Shown in pieces: positions 34,487-43,637 of a stretch of 64,000 bases of DNA; position 1 is the first letter of the stretch; each line of letters begins with the position of its first letter. The notes beneath the pieces are model-generated. The model worked only from the letters and a program-made list of their open reading frames with translations, had not been told where the DNA came from and did no database searches. The translations under genes were made by a program, and so were the position numbers. Source of the DNA: CAYJKB01 sp964370625 (GTDB taxonomy: Bacteria; Bacillota; Clostridia; Oscillospirales; Butyricicoccaceae); assembly GCA_964370625.1 (NCBI GenBank), contig CAYJKB010000006.1, positions 1 to 64,000 of the forward strand. The letters are read 5' to 3'.

Positions 34487-35716
34487 TTATTGTTCCTCCT
34501 TTTGATTTAAATAGAACTGTTTTTTGTTTTCACGCATATCTTCATCTGCAGCTGATAGAATATAATTTAATCCCTGAGCTTTAACATCTTTACTAACAAA
34601 AACACAACCTATACTAGCTGAAACTTGAAATTCTTCTGTTTCATTTGCTTGTTCAAAATTGCTATAAATTCTATCGATAATATTTCCACAATCTTCATCG
34701 TTTAAATCTTTTATAATTACTAAAAATTCATCTCCTCCAATTCTAGCAATAATATCATCTTCACGAATTGCACCAGAAATACCATTTGCAATCTTTGTAA
34801 TTAATCTGTCTCCAGCTTCATGTCCAAAATTATCGTTAGTATATTTAAGTGCATTTACATCGACAAATAATACATAATACAGCTCATCATTACTTTCTAT
34901 GCAGATTTTTTCTAATAAAGATAACACATATCTGCGATTGAACACACCTGTCAAATCATCTCGTTCTACTTTCTTTTTAAGTTCTTCTTTTTGTTCAAGT
35001 ATTTTTCCTTGCTCAGTTTTTGCATGGTCTGAATAGCGTTTATACATATTCGCATTCATTAGTTTTATAACATAAACAAAAAATAGATAAAAGATAATTA
35101 ATGAACAAACTGAAATACCTATTGATAATAAAATCTGCTCTGGAAATATCTTTTCTCTTATCATAAGTATAGCAAAAGAAATCTGTAACACTAATATAAG
35201 AACTATAGAAATTGACAATAATTTGGAATATTTACTATTTACAGTTACCCTTTGTATTGATTCAAAATCCAAATATTTTTTTACAATTTGTTGCGCTATC
35301 ATTAAAAATGAGCATGCAGCGATTATTATCAGAGAACTACTAAATTGATTGATTAAAATTTCATTTGGACCCAGATTAACAATGTTGCCATAAATCATTG
35401 TCATAGGTACTACAAAAGATGATATATGCAATGTAAATATTGATGCCCCACAAAATATTTGAATAATATCTGTATTAGAAATAAGTTTAAATTCTATCGA
35501 TAGTACCACTAATATGACTACAATTAATATAGAAAAATGTACCTCATAGGCTTGATAAAAATATAGTAAAACTGTATTTATAGAAGCTAACGTTAAAAAC
35601 ACTGCTTTGTTTCTTGTGCTATCTTTTAATAAATTTGATGCATATAAAAATATAGAATATTGATATGCAAAATTAAATATCATTGAAAGAACGAAAATTA
35701 TATTTTTATAATCCAT
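34487..35716 (-). CDS. Membrane diguanylate cyclase (GGDEF) with I-site
   Basis: 409 aa from the ATG at 35716; an in-frame TTG upstream overlaps the AAAGGA site. N-terminal hydrophobic sensor region with about seven membrane segments to about residue 215, then coiled coil and GGDEF. The motif IARIGGDEFLVII is canonical, and REDD five residues before it is an RxxD feedback site. Middle gene of the c-di-GMP operon. Its sensor half resembles that of the next gene in layout, suggesting duplication. Confidence 0.87.
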   Translation of the reverse strand: MDYKNIIFVLSMIFNFAYQYSIFLYASNLLKDSTRNKAVFLTLASINTVLLYFYQAYEVHFSILIVVILVVLSIEFKLISNTDIIQIFCGASIFTLHISSFVVPMTMIYGNIVNLGPNEILINQFSSSLIIIAACSFLMIAQQIVKKYLDFESIQRVTVNSKYSKLLSISIVLILVLQISFAILMIREKIFPEQILLSIGISVCSLIIFYLFFVYVIKLMNANMYKRYSDHAKTEQGKILEQKEELKKKVERDDLTGVFNRRYVLSLLEKICIESNDELYYVLFVDVNALKYTNDNFGHEAGDRLITKIANGISGAIREDDIIARIGGDEFLVIIKDLNDEDCGNIIDRIYSNFEQANETEEFQVSASIGCVFVSKDVKAQGLNYILSAADEDMRENKKQFYLNQKEEQ

Positions 35717-35751
35717 TATATTTACAATCCTTTCTATCAAAGTTTACCGTT

Positions 35752-36996
35752 TTACTTAACATTAAGTTTTTCAAAAGGTTCAGGTTTTGCAAAATAATAA
35801 CCTTGGGAAAAGTTAATACTATGTTGTATAAGAACATCATGAATTTCCTTATTTTCTACAAATTCTGCTGTAGTTTTTGCTCCGATAAGGTCTGCCATGT
35901 ATTTTATTGATTTTAATATTGTAACATTATCTTCATTTTGAGCTATTGTTCTAATGATATCTCCATCAATTTTTACAATATCAGGTTTTAGTGAAATAAT
36001 CGAAGAATAAGTTGCAAATCCAACACCAAAATCATCAACAGCTATTTGACATCCAATTTTACGAACTTCAGCTAAAAATTCAAATAATTCATCATTATTA
36101 TTATAGTTTTCTGTTTCTATAAATTCAATAACTACCTTTTCAGGTGTTTTATGCTGTTTTAACCTTTTTAAAATCCAGTTTTTAAATTCTTCAGATTGAA
36201 TATCAATCAATGAAATATTAAGAGATACTGTACTTTCTTTTCCTTCAAAATCTTTAAGCGCTTTATCAATCACTGTTTTACTAAGAGAGAGATAGAGTTT
36301 AATTTGTTTTGAAGCATCTAAAAAGCTACCAGGATAATGAATTTTATCATCACTATCATAAATTCTTATTAAAGCTTCATATTTTTTGATTTCGCAAGTT
36401 TCATTATTATATATTCCTTGATAAAAAGGAATAACTTTATCATTTTTTAAAGCATAATTTAATAATTCAAATATATTTTGATTTTGATTATTTTCTTCTG
36501 CTAATTCTTCTTTTTCATTTCCAGCAATGATAAAATTATTTGGTAGGTTTCTGTTTTTATATAGTGCACTTTTACAACGGTCTATCAAGTCATCACCGAA
36601 GGCTAACACAAATCTAGACACACCACCAAGTCCAGTTTGTCTTGCTGTAATTAGCTCATATTGTTCATGGTTAACTTTCATCAAGTTTAAAAAATCATCA
36701 TAACTCATATCGTCATTAGCTACAGCTATAAAGGTTTTATACGTATGTGCATATATATGAATAATATTATCAATACCCATTTGTTTATAAGCCATATTAC
36801 CCATAGCTAATATTTCTGCTGATGTTTGATAGAATTGATTTTCACCAAAAATTGCAATCATCATATCAGCATTAATAACTTCTGTCATGCATATTTTATT
36901 AAACTTCATGCTTTTGATGTCTATTAAAAATTGTTCATAACTTAATACTTTTAATCTATGGTCTATCATTTTATTATTGCTAGAATTTTCACTCAT
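35752..36996 (-). CDS. EAL-domain c-di-GMP phosphodiesterase with degenerate GGDEF
   Basis: 414 aa from ATG 36996 (GGGGG seven to eight bases upstream). No membrane segment. Residues to about 165 form a GGDEF-like region lacking the motif. The EAL domain (about 180-410) keeps KYEALIRI, FIETE, VDDFGVGFATYSS, KIDGDII and QGYYFAKP, so it is probably active and linearises c-di-GMP. The usual AEGVE is altered to AEFVEN. First gene of the operon, giving a hydrolase together with two cyclase-type proteins. Confidence 0.85.
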   Translation of the reverse strand: MSENSSNNKMIDHRLKVLSYEQFLIDIKSMKFNKICMTEVINADMMIAIFGENQFYQTSAEILAMGNMAYKQMGIDNIIHIYAHTYKTFIAVANDDMSYDDFLNLMKVNHEQYELITARQTGLGGVSRFVLAFGDDLIDRCKSALYKNRNLPNNFIIAGNEKEELAEENNQNQNIFELLNYALKNDKVIPFYQGIYNNETCEIKKYEALIRIYDSDDKIHYPGSFLDASKQIKLYLSLSKTVIDKALKDFEGKESTVSLNISLIDIQSEEFKNWILKRLKQHKTPEKVVIEFIETENYNNNDELFEFLAEVRKIGCQIAVDDFGVGFATYSSIISLKPDIVKIDGDIIRTIAQNEDNVTILKSIKYMADLIGAKTTAEFVENKEIHDVLIQHSINFSQGYYFAKPEPFEKLNVK

Positions 36997-37171
36997 ATAA
37001 AAAACCCCCATAGTGATAGATAATATCACATATATTTCAAATAATTTTGCTGAAAAAAATCTCTTTTGTAGTAATTAAAAGTTTAATTAAGTATAACATA
37101 ATATTATTAAAAAGTACATATTTGGTTGAATTATTTTTGACTACAAAAACGTAAAATAGTTATTTTTCACA

Positions 37172-37202
37172 AAAAAAGCATAACTAAAAGTCATGCTTTT
37201 TT
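37172..37202. terminator. Terminator after 361-aa membrane protein gene
   Basis: 10-bp stem AAAAAAGCAT/ATGCTTTTTT with an 11-base loop; functional on the minus strand after the gene ending at 37218. Confidence 0.75.
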
Positions 37203-37217
37203 ACTTTAATGCTATTT

Positions 37218-38303
37218 TTATAAGTTGTGCGCATTCCAATGATAATCAACTGGTGGATCTGGGTTAAGTGCAACAGATGCAATCTTTGAATTATCCCATT
37301 TTGTGCGTTCTTCTTGTTTCTTATGTTCATTTCGTATTCTTTCATATTCTTCAATTCTTAAATTGGAATATGCTATTTTTTTAGGGAATGTATATACATC
37401 AAATAAGTCAGAAAATTTAACTGCTAAACCATAATCACTGTTAATAAACATTTTAAAGATACCACGAATTGCATAAAGTAATATTATCACACCAAAAATT
37501 GTTGACAATGAACTACTTTGCAAAAATAAAACCACTGCTACTATTAATAGAAATATTGAAAAAAATCCATTTGTCTTAATATCTTTATTCCATCTTTCAA
37601 GCACTTTAAGTGTTTTCTTTTCATTTTGAATTAACAATTCAATATCTCTATTGTGTGCTGTTTGTAAATCTCTATCAAATCTTATTGTTTCTGCTGTTCG
37701 ATGGATAATAAAACCTTTAACACCACCTAAACCAAAGAAAATTAAAATAGCTATTACACAAATTACTATTGAAATTTCTAATAATATCGGAATTTTTGAT
37801 AGTTGTGTTTGCTCTATCATAAATTGAGGTGTCACAAGTTTTTCAACTTGTTCTCTTCCTAAAACATTTAGTGCATTTTCATACCATTTATAATTGATTT
37901 CGTTATATGGACGAATTACTTCGCCTTCGACATATACTGGTTCACCTTGACCATAATGTAAATTTTGAAGTTTTGATAATGTTTCAACATCACTGATATA
38001 AAATCCAATATATTTTCCATTAACATCTTTTATTGTATAATTTTGCAAAGCTGTAATTCCCTTAAGATGTTCGTGGCTTACAGCTGATGCAATTCCATTT
38101 TCATTATAAGATAATAAAACACTGTCTATATATCCTGCAAAATATTGTCCTTCTTCTAAATTATTTATATCAAGTGTTTCCTGCGTATACGCATTGTTCA
38201 CTTTATTTTCCATAGTAATTGAATTTACTGCAAGAACTACCCCGCAAATAAATAATAAAAACGATAAAACATATCCCAAAGATAAATTTATTCTTGTTTG
38301 CAT
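37218..38303 (-). CDS. Membrane protein of unknown function
   Basis: 361 aa, not recognised. Membrane segment near 9-26, an extracytoplasmic region to about 170, a second segment near 173-193, a charged cytoplasmic stretch, a pair of segments near 245-285, and a soluble tail rich in charged residues. The extracytoplasmic part has GQYFAGYIDSVL and GEPVYVEGEV, suggesting a beta-rich fold. GAGGA precedes the ATG. It stands alone between terminators, so context gives no function. Confidence 0.65.
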   Translation of the reverse strand: MQTRINLSLGYVLSFLLFICGVVLAVNSITMENKVNNAYTQETLDINNLEEGQYFAGYIDSVLLSYNENGIASAVSHEHLKGITALQNYTIKDVNGKYIGFYISDVETLSKLQNLHYGQGEPVYVEGEVIRPYNEINYKWYENALNVLGREQVEKLVTPQFMIEQTQLSKIPILLEISIVICVIAILIFFGLGGVKGFIIHRTAETIRFDRDLQTAHNRDIELLIQNEKKTLKVLERWNKDIKTNGFFSIFLLIVAVVLFLQSSSLSTIFGVIILLYAIRGIFKMFINSDYGLAVKFSDLFDVYTFPKKIAYSNLRIEEYERIRNEHKKQEERTKWDNSKIASVALNPDPPVDYHWNAHNL

Positions 38304-38368
38304 ATTTTTTCCTCATTTATAAAAGGGAATTGAACATAATATAAGAACAATTCCCTATAACCTTTTAT

Positions 38369-39280
38369 CTAGCCTCTTACTAATTCTTCAAGAAGTTTAG
38401 GCAACATTTCTTCCATATTTTCACTTGAAAATTGGCAAGTACCAACAGCTTTATGTCCGCCACCGCCGTATTTCAGCATAAGTTTCCCTACATTTACATT
38501 AGATGTGCGACAAAGAACAGAATAACCTACAGCACAGCTACAGCCTTCTCCGCCTCTACCACTTACAATCCAAGCAGAAATATTTTGTTCTGGATATACA
38601 CTATATACTAAAAATCTATTTCCTGAGTAAATCGGATCTACTCCACGTAAATCGCTGATGATTACATCACCTTCAACTCGTGTATATTTTTTTAGCATTT
38701 CCATGAATTTTGCATTTTGGTCAAAATAAACTTCGACACGTTCTTTAACATCTTCTAAATCCATGATTTGAGTAATGTTCATAGTGATACAAGCGTCAAT
38801 TAATTCTTCCATCAGCTTATAGTTTGGAATTGTAAATTCTCTCCATCTTCCAAGCCCTGTACGAGGATCCATTAAGAAGCCTAAAAGAACCCAACCTGTA
38901 GGATTTTGTATTTCGTCTACAGTAAGATCTGCTGAATCCACTTTATCAACTGCAATCATCATTTCTTCGAAACCAGGGAATTTTTCTGCTCCACCATAGT
39001 ATTCATAAATTATTCTTGCACATGATGGCGCAAGTCTGCTTTCGCCTTTATATTTTCCTTCAAGCTCTACACGCTCATGTTCACTTGAATGGTGATCAAA
39101 CCACAGTCCACAACCTTCTACATAAGGCACGTTAGCTAGACAATCATCTGGTCCAACTTCAACTAAACCATCTTGTAAATCTTTTGGATGGGCAAATTTC
39201 CAATGGTCAATAACTCCTGCCATTTTCAATAATGCAGCACAAGCTAATCCATCAAAATCTGAACGAGTAATCAATCTCAT
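38369..39280 (-). CDS. DHH-family phosphoesterase
   Basis: 303 aa. RSDFDGLACAALL, WFDHHSSEHE (the DHH motif) and DKVDSAD are metal-binding motifs; a C-terminal DHHA1 domain has GGGGHKAVGTC. Related enzymes cleave pyrophosphate, oligoribonucleotides or cyclic dinucleotides; which one here is not clear. GGAGG ten bases before the ATG. Confidence 0.85.
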   Translation of the reverse strand: MRLITRSDFDGLACAALLKMAGVIDHWKFAHPKDLQDGLVEVGPDDCLANVPYVEGCGLWFDHHSSEHERVELEGKYKGESRLAPSCARIIYEYYGGAEKFPGFEEMMIAVDKVDSADLTVDEIQNPTGWVLLGFLMDPRTGLGRWREFTIPNYKLMEELIDACITMNITQIMDLEDVKERVEVYFDQNAKFMEMLKKYTRVEGDVIISDLRGVDPIYSGNRFLVYSVYPEQNISAWIVSGRGGEGCSCAVGYSVLCRTSNVNVGKLMLKYGGGGHKAVGTCQFSSENMEEMLPKLLEELVRG

Positions 39281-39402
39281 AATATCAAAACCTCCAATAA
39301 TATTGTAAATAATTCTAATTGCTAAGTAGTAATATATATACAGTTAGATTATATCATACTAGATTTATAAAATAAAGCTATTTCTTTTATTTTTTCAAAA
39401 AT

Positions 39403-39435
39403 AAAAATTGGCTATAGCACAAAAGTACTATAGCC
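39403..39435 (-). terminator. Terminator after zinc-ribbon gene
   Basis: 8-bp stem GGCTATAG/CTATAGCC with a 10-base loop, followed by AATTTTT on the minus strand. Confidence 0.85.
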
Positions 39436-39448
39436 AAAGTTTTAAAAT

Positions 39449-39967
39449 TTATTCATCGCAATCTACTAAATCGCCTTCATCATCTTGGCAATCATCATCA
39501 GAACAACCACAACCACAGCCACATTCTTCATCTAGCAGTGATGTGTCAAATTCTAAGTCTTCACCACAAGCAGGGCATTTCATTGCACCAAGCTCTAATG
39601 TTCCCTCATCAATGAAAATTTCTTCTTCACATGTAGGGCACAAGATTTGATATAAGTCTTCGTCATCTAAGATTTCGATTTCTTCATCGTCATCTTCAAA
39701 GTCATCTTCGAAGTCATATTCTTCATCTTCATCATCAAAATCTTCGTCGCCATAAAATTCTTCTTCAAGTACTGAAACTTCGTCAAAAAGTTCTTCAACT
39801 TCACTAGACACAACAGACACTTCGTCTTCTAAATCTGAAATAGTCAGTGCCATTTCGTCTAATAAATCAAGCATCGCAGAAAGTAGTTTACCTTCTTTCT
39901 TCTCGGTGTTGAACTCAAGCCCATCAAAAAGGCCTTTTAAATAGGATACTTTTTCTGTAAGTGTCAT
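39449..39967 (-). CDS. CD1247 N-terminal-domain protein, acidic with zinc ribbon
   Basis: 172 aa. Helical N-terminal domain (TEKVSYLKGLFDGLEF) as in clostridial CD1247-type proteins, then a strongly acidic coiled region (about 55-105), a zinc ribbon CPTCEEE...CPACGED (about 108-135), and a Cys-rich acidic tail CGCGCGC. Often mislabelled as an AraC regulator; no DNA-binding domain is visible. Upstream of it on the same strand are efp, pepP and aroQ. Function unknown. Confidence 0.78.
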   Translation of the reverse strand: MTLTEKVSYLKGLFDGLEFNTEKKEGKLLSAMLDLLDEMALTISDLEDEVSVVSSEVEELFDEVSVLEEEFYGDEDFDDEDEEYDFEDDFEDDDEEIEILDDEDLYQILCPTCEEEIFIDEGTLELGAMKCPACGEDLEFDTSLLDEECGCGCGCSDDDCQDDEGDLVDCDE

Positions 39968-40016
39968 GTTCTCTTCCTCCCCTAGTGATTAAAATAATTA
40001 CAAAGATTTATATAAA

Positions 40017-40580
40017 TTATTCTTTGCTACGTTCTAAATACTCGCCTGTAGTAGTATTGATTTTGATTTTTTCGCCACTTTCTACAAATAATGGAACATA
40101 AACAACTGCACCTGTTTCAAGTGTAGCAGGTTTTAATGTGTTTGTAGCAGTGTTGCCTTTAAATCCAGGTTCAGTTTCAGTAATTTCTAAAACTACGAAC
40201 ATAGGTGGTTCTACTGCAAATACATTACCTTTGTATGAAGCAATCTTAACATTTTCATTTTCACGAACGAATTTAAAGCTATCACCTAATTTTTCTTCGT
40301 TAAGTGGTAATTGTTCAAAAGTTTCTGTGTCCATGAAGTGATAAAGTTCACCATCATTGTAAAGATATTGCATTTCACGTCTTTCAACGTAAGCAGGCTC
40401 AAATTTATCAGAAGGGTTGAAAGAACGCTCAACAACTGCTCCTGAGATTACATTACGTAATTTTGTACGAACAAATGCCGCACCTTTTCCTGGTTTTACG
40501 TGTTGGAATTCAATAATTTGTAAAACCTGTCCATCCATTTCAAATGTTATACCGTTTCTAAAATCTCCAGCGGATACCAT
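40017..40580 (-). CDS. efp: Translation elongation factor P
   Basis: 187 aa, three-domain EF-P. VSAGDFRNGITFEMDGQVLQI, the tip loop HVKPGKGAAFVRTKLRN with the Lys that may be modified, and the C-terminal INTTTGEYLERSKE are diagnostic. Relieves ribosome stalling at polyproline. Follows pepP on the minus strand with its own GGAGG site. Confidence 0.97.
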   Translation of the reverse strand: MVSAGDFRNGITFEMDGQVLQIIEFQHVKPGKGAAFVRTKLRNVISGAVVERSFNPSDKFEPAYVERREMQYLYNDGELYHFMDTETFEQLPLNEEKLGDSFKFVRENENVKIASYKGNVFAVEPPMFVVLEITETEPGFKGNTATNTLKPATLETGAVVYVPLFVESGEKIKINTTTGEYLERSKE

Positions 40581-40657
40581 AAATAACCTCCAAATTGACT
40601 TAAATAAAATTTCCTTATACTATTCTACATTATAACTCGGATTTTTGCAAGTGTTCA

Positions 40658-41722
40658 TTATAGGATATTTAAATTTTTTGGTGTATTTGTCAGATTTAAT
40701 GTCTCATTTTGTCCAATATATAACATATCTTCAATTCTAACACCAAATTTTGATGGTAAATAAATTCCAGGTTCGGCTGAAATTATATCCCCAACCTGTA
40801 ATTTATCATCGCTAACCGATGACACAGATGGCATTTCGTGCACTGCAGCACCTATGCCATGACCCGTGCTATGTCCAAAATCTTTGCCATATCCCATATC
40901 TGCAATATACTTTCTTGCAGCATAATCCACATCTTTACAAGCTGCCCCAAGTACAGCTTTTTTTATTGCTCTTTTTTGTGCAGCAAGCACTATTTCATAT
41001 ACTTGTTCCATTTTTTCTGAAACACTTCCTACAGCCACTGTTCGTGTCATATCTGAACAAAATCCTTCATACACGCTTCCAAAATCCATTGTGATAAACT
41101 CTCCATCACATATTTTTTTATCCGATGGTACTCCATGTGGTTTCGATGAATTTACCCCTGATACCACAATAGGTTCAAAAGACATAGCTTCAGCACCGTA
41201 TGACAACATAAGATATGTAAGATATGCTGCAATTTGCTTTTCAGTTTTGCCTATTTCAATAAAATTCAATATTTCTTCAAATGCTTTTTCGGAAATTCGT
41301 TGGGCAGAAATTACATGTTCAAGTTCTTTTTCACTTTTAATTCGTCTTAAATCTGATAACATATCATCACAAGATACAAAATCACAATCAAAATTTTCTT
41401 TTAACATTTCATATTTCGAAACAGTTGTTTTTTGTGATTCAAAAGCAAGTGTTTTTATGTTTTCTTCTTTAATAATTTTTGCAATCTGCTGTGTATAATA
41501 ATTATCACTTGTAATCTCAAGTATTTTGCAATCTTTTATTCTTTGTTTTGCTGCTTCTAAATATCTAAAATCAGTCAAAAAATAAGCTTTATCACTTAAT
41601 ACCAACAGCATACCAGCAGTAGAAGCAAATCCTGAGAAATATCGTCTTGAAACAGGGTCTTCCAGCAAAATTGCATCAAATTCATTTTGGGCTACCTTCT
41701 CCTTAAGCCTCATTAAGTTCAA
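40658..41722 (-). CDS. M24 Xaa-Pro aminopeptidase/dipeptidase
   Basis: 354 aa. The C-terminal pita-bread domain has the metal ligands in MDFGSVYEGFCSDMTRTV, STGHGIGAAVHEMP and ISAEPGIYLP. Removes N-terminal residues next to proline. Start taken as TTG 41722, nine bases after AAGGAG and directly after the aroQ stop; an ATG three codons on is less well spaced. Lies between aroQ and efp, a common clostridial order. Confidence 0.9.
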   Translation of the reverse strand: MNLMRLKEKVAQNEFDAILLEDPVSRRYFSGFASTAGMLLVLSDKAYFLTDFRYLEAAKQRIKDCKILEITSDNYYTQQIAKIIKEENIKTLAFESQKTTVSKYEMLKENFDCDFVSCDDMLSDLRRIKSEKELEHVISAQRISEKAFEEILNFIEIGKTEKQIAAYLTYLMLSYGAEAMSFEPIVVSGVNSSKPHGVPSDKKICDGEFITMDFGSVYEGFCSDMTRTVAVGSVSEKMEQVYEIVLAAQKRAIKKAVLGAACKDVDYAARKYIADMGYGKDFGHSTGHGIGAAVHEMPSVSSVSDDKLQVGDIISAEPGIYLPSKFGVRIEDMLYIGQNETLNLTNTPKNLNIL

Positions 41723-42154
41723 TTATATCAACTCCTTTAATGCATCAACTGCAAGCAAATAACTTATTTTGCCAAATCCAGCAATCACACCTTGACAAAC
41801 AGCAGCAATTACAGATTTATGACGAAATTCTTCACGCTTATATACATTTGATAAATGCACTTCAATGCAAGGCAAACAAACAGCAGCAATAGCATCACGA
41901 ATAGCTATGCTATAGTGTGTAAAAGCACCTGCGTTTATTATAATTCCATCAAATTCGTCCATAGCTGAATGGATTTTATCAATTATTTCACCCTCATGGT
42001 TAGATTGAAAAATTTCACCTTCAATACCAATGCTTTTAATTTTTTGCATTATTTCAAGATTTATCGAATTAAAGCTATCTCTACCATATACCCCAGGTTC
42101 ACGTTTTCCAAGTAAATTTAAGTTTGGTCCATGGATAACTAGAATTTTTTTCAT
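41723..42154 (-). CDS. aroQ: 3-dehydroquinate dehydratase, type II
   Basis: 143 aa. ILVIHGPNLNLLGKREP, the active-site Tyr in GVYGRDS, QSNHEGEIIDKIH, NAGAFTHYS and EVHLSN are hallmarks. Supplies the dehydratase step that is absent from the aro operon at 14.7-21.7 kb. It is not under the Phe T-box, since it lies in a different operon. Confidence 0.96.
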   Translation of the reverse strand: MKKILVIHGPNLNLLGKREPGVYGRDSFNSINLEIMQKIKSIGIEGEIFQSNHEGEIIDKIHSAMDEFDGIIINAGAFTHYSIAIRDAIAAVCLPCIEVHLSNVYKREEFRHKSVIAAVCQGVIAGFGKISYLLAVDALKELI

Positions 42155-42177
42155 TTTTATCTCTCTTCTCTTTTAAT

Positions 42178-43044
42178 TTATTTGAATTTTTGTGCTTCGC
42201 TTTTATATATATTCATAAGTTTTACAGCATCTTCTGCTTGAACTCCATTAGATTCACAAATTATCGTAGGGTTATATTGCTTTTTTGCGATGATTTGTGC
42301 TAGAAAATTAAATTCAGGTCCGAAAATTTCATCTTCAAGCGTCAAATGTCTTACTTCGCCTTTTTCCGAATATTCAATTTTAGAAAAATGGCTATGAAAA
42401 ATATTAGTGCGTTCTTGCCCTATATGATTTTCAAGCATGTTAAATATATGCTTAAAATCATCATATGTTCGAAGTCCTCCACCTGTACGTGCATTAAGAT
42501 GACCAAAATCTATACAAGGAAGTAGCCTTTCGTCCGTTTTTACAATTTGACAAATCTCATCTAAATCTCCGATTACGCTTTGCTTTCCCATTGTTTCCAT
42601 ACAAATACGAATGTCAGAATATCCTTCCTCATCCATTCTATCTAAAATTTTAGGCAAATTTGTACATGTGTTATACATCGCTTCTTCACGAGTAAGCTTT
42701 GATAATCCACCACAATGAACCACAACTCTTTTAGCACCCATATCTTTTGCAACTCTGCAACTTTGAAGCACATAGCCTATATTTTTTTCATGCCGTTCTT
42801 CTTCTCCGCTTGACAAGTTAATAAAATATGGGCTGTGGATTGACATAGATATATTGTTAATCTGCGCCATTTTTCCTATTTTTTGTGCTGTTTCACTCTT
42901 GATATTCACACCTCTGCCACATTGGTATTCATATGCAGAAAGCCCCATATCAGCAAGCCATTTCGGTGCATCCACCGAAGATTTATGTCCCTGTTTTGCA
43001 AAAGTTTCTGAATTACCAGCAGGGCCAAATTTAATTATTTGCAT
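42178..43044 (-). CDS. Endonuclease IV-like TIM-barrel protein
   Basis: 288 aa. AP endonuclease 2/xylose-isomerase-like fold. Likely metal ligands are visible: SIHSPYFINL, VVHCGG, CMETMGK, CIDFGHLNAR, FHSHFSKIEY and the Glu in CESNG. Endonuclease IV cuts at abasic sites, but the DxH element of the trinuclear site is not clearly kept, so a DNA repair role is probable rather than sure. Start overlaps the yqeG stop (TAATG). Confidence 0.75.
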   Translation of the reverse strand: MQIIKFGPAGNSETFAKQGHKSSVDAPKWLADMGLSAYEYQCGRGVNIKSETAQKIGKMAQINNISMSIHSPYFINLSSGEEERHEKNIGYVLQSCRVAKDMGAKRVVVHCGGLSKLTREEAMYNTCTNLPKILDRMDEEGYSDIRICMETMGKQSVIGDLDEICQIVKTDERLLPCIDFGHLNARTGGGLRTYDDFKHIFNMLENHIGQERTNIFHSHFSKIEYSEKGEVRHLTLEDEIFGPEFNFLAQIIAKKQYNPTIICESNGVQAEDAVKLMNIYKSEAQKFK

Positions 43045-43538
43045 TATTTATTTCCTTTGCATTTGTTAATGAATGGTTTTTCGAATATATTTCTAAATCG
43101 ATTAAATTTACGTTGTTTATCTATTGAATGCACAAAAATTGTAAACATTCCATGACTATTGCCGCCGAATACGTCAGTGAAAATTTGGTCTCCAACCATG
43201 GCAACTTCTTCTGGTTTATATTTAAGCTTTGAAAAAATTTGTTTATACCCAGCTTGAAATGGTTTTTTTGCTCTGCTTAAATAAGGCAATTTATAAGGGT
43301 CACAAAAAATTCTAACACGCTCTTCTTTATTATTAGACATAACAAAGATATAAATTCCTTCATTTCTAAGCTTTGTAAACCATTCTCCTAATTTTTCATC
43401 ACCATTTGCAATTTTTGAACTTTCCATAGTTCCATCAAGATCAATTAAAATGGCTTTTATATTATTTTCTTTTAATAATTTTACATCAATATCATATATA
43501 CTATCCAAAACTAAATTGGGAATAAATTTTATACTCAT
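43044..43538 (-). CDS. yqeG: YqeG-family HAD phosphatase
   Basis: 164 aa. HAD IIIA motifs: ILIDLDGTM (nucleophile D-x-D), VMSNN, KPFQAGYK and MVGDQIFTDVFGGN. The YqeG family is conserved in Firmicutes near aro and ribosome-assembly genes; substrate not established. GGAGG five bases before the ATG. First gene of the run yqeG, endoIV-like, aroQ, pepP. Confidence 0.86.
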   Translation of the reverse strand: MSIKFIPNLVLDSIYDIDVKLLKENNIKAILIDLDGTMESSKIANGDEKLGEWFTKLRNEGIYIFVMSNNKEERVRIFCDPYKLPYLSRAKKPFQAGYKQIFSKLKYKPEEVAMVGDQIFTDVFGGNSHGMFTIFVHSIDKQRKFNRFRNIFEKPFINKCKGNK

Positions 43539-43565
43539 TTTTTCCTCCTGTATTTCACATTATTT

Positions 43566-43594
43566 TTGTACTTATTATATCTCTATTTTAATAT
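43566..43594 (+). promoter_or_regulatory. Candidate promoter of gene at 43638
   Basis: TTGTAC (43566-43571), 17-base spacer, TAATAT (43589-43594). Confidence 0.4.
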
Positions 43595-43637
43595 ATATAT
43601 AGTAATAAGTCAAAACTTATATTGTGAGGTTTTCTAT

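Noticed and set aside
39408..39650. Ser-rich plus-strand ORF
   Set aside because: Complement of the acidic Glu/Asp-rich zinc-ribbon gene; Ser richness comes from the reversed GAA/GAT codons.
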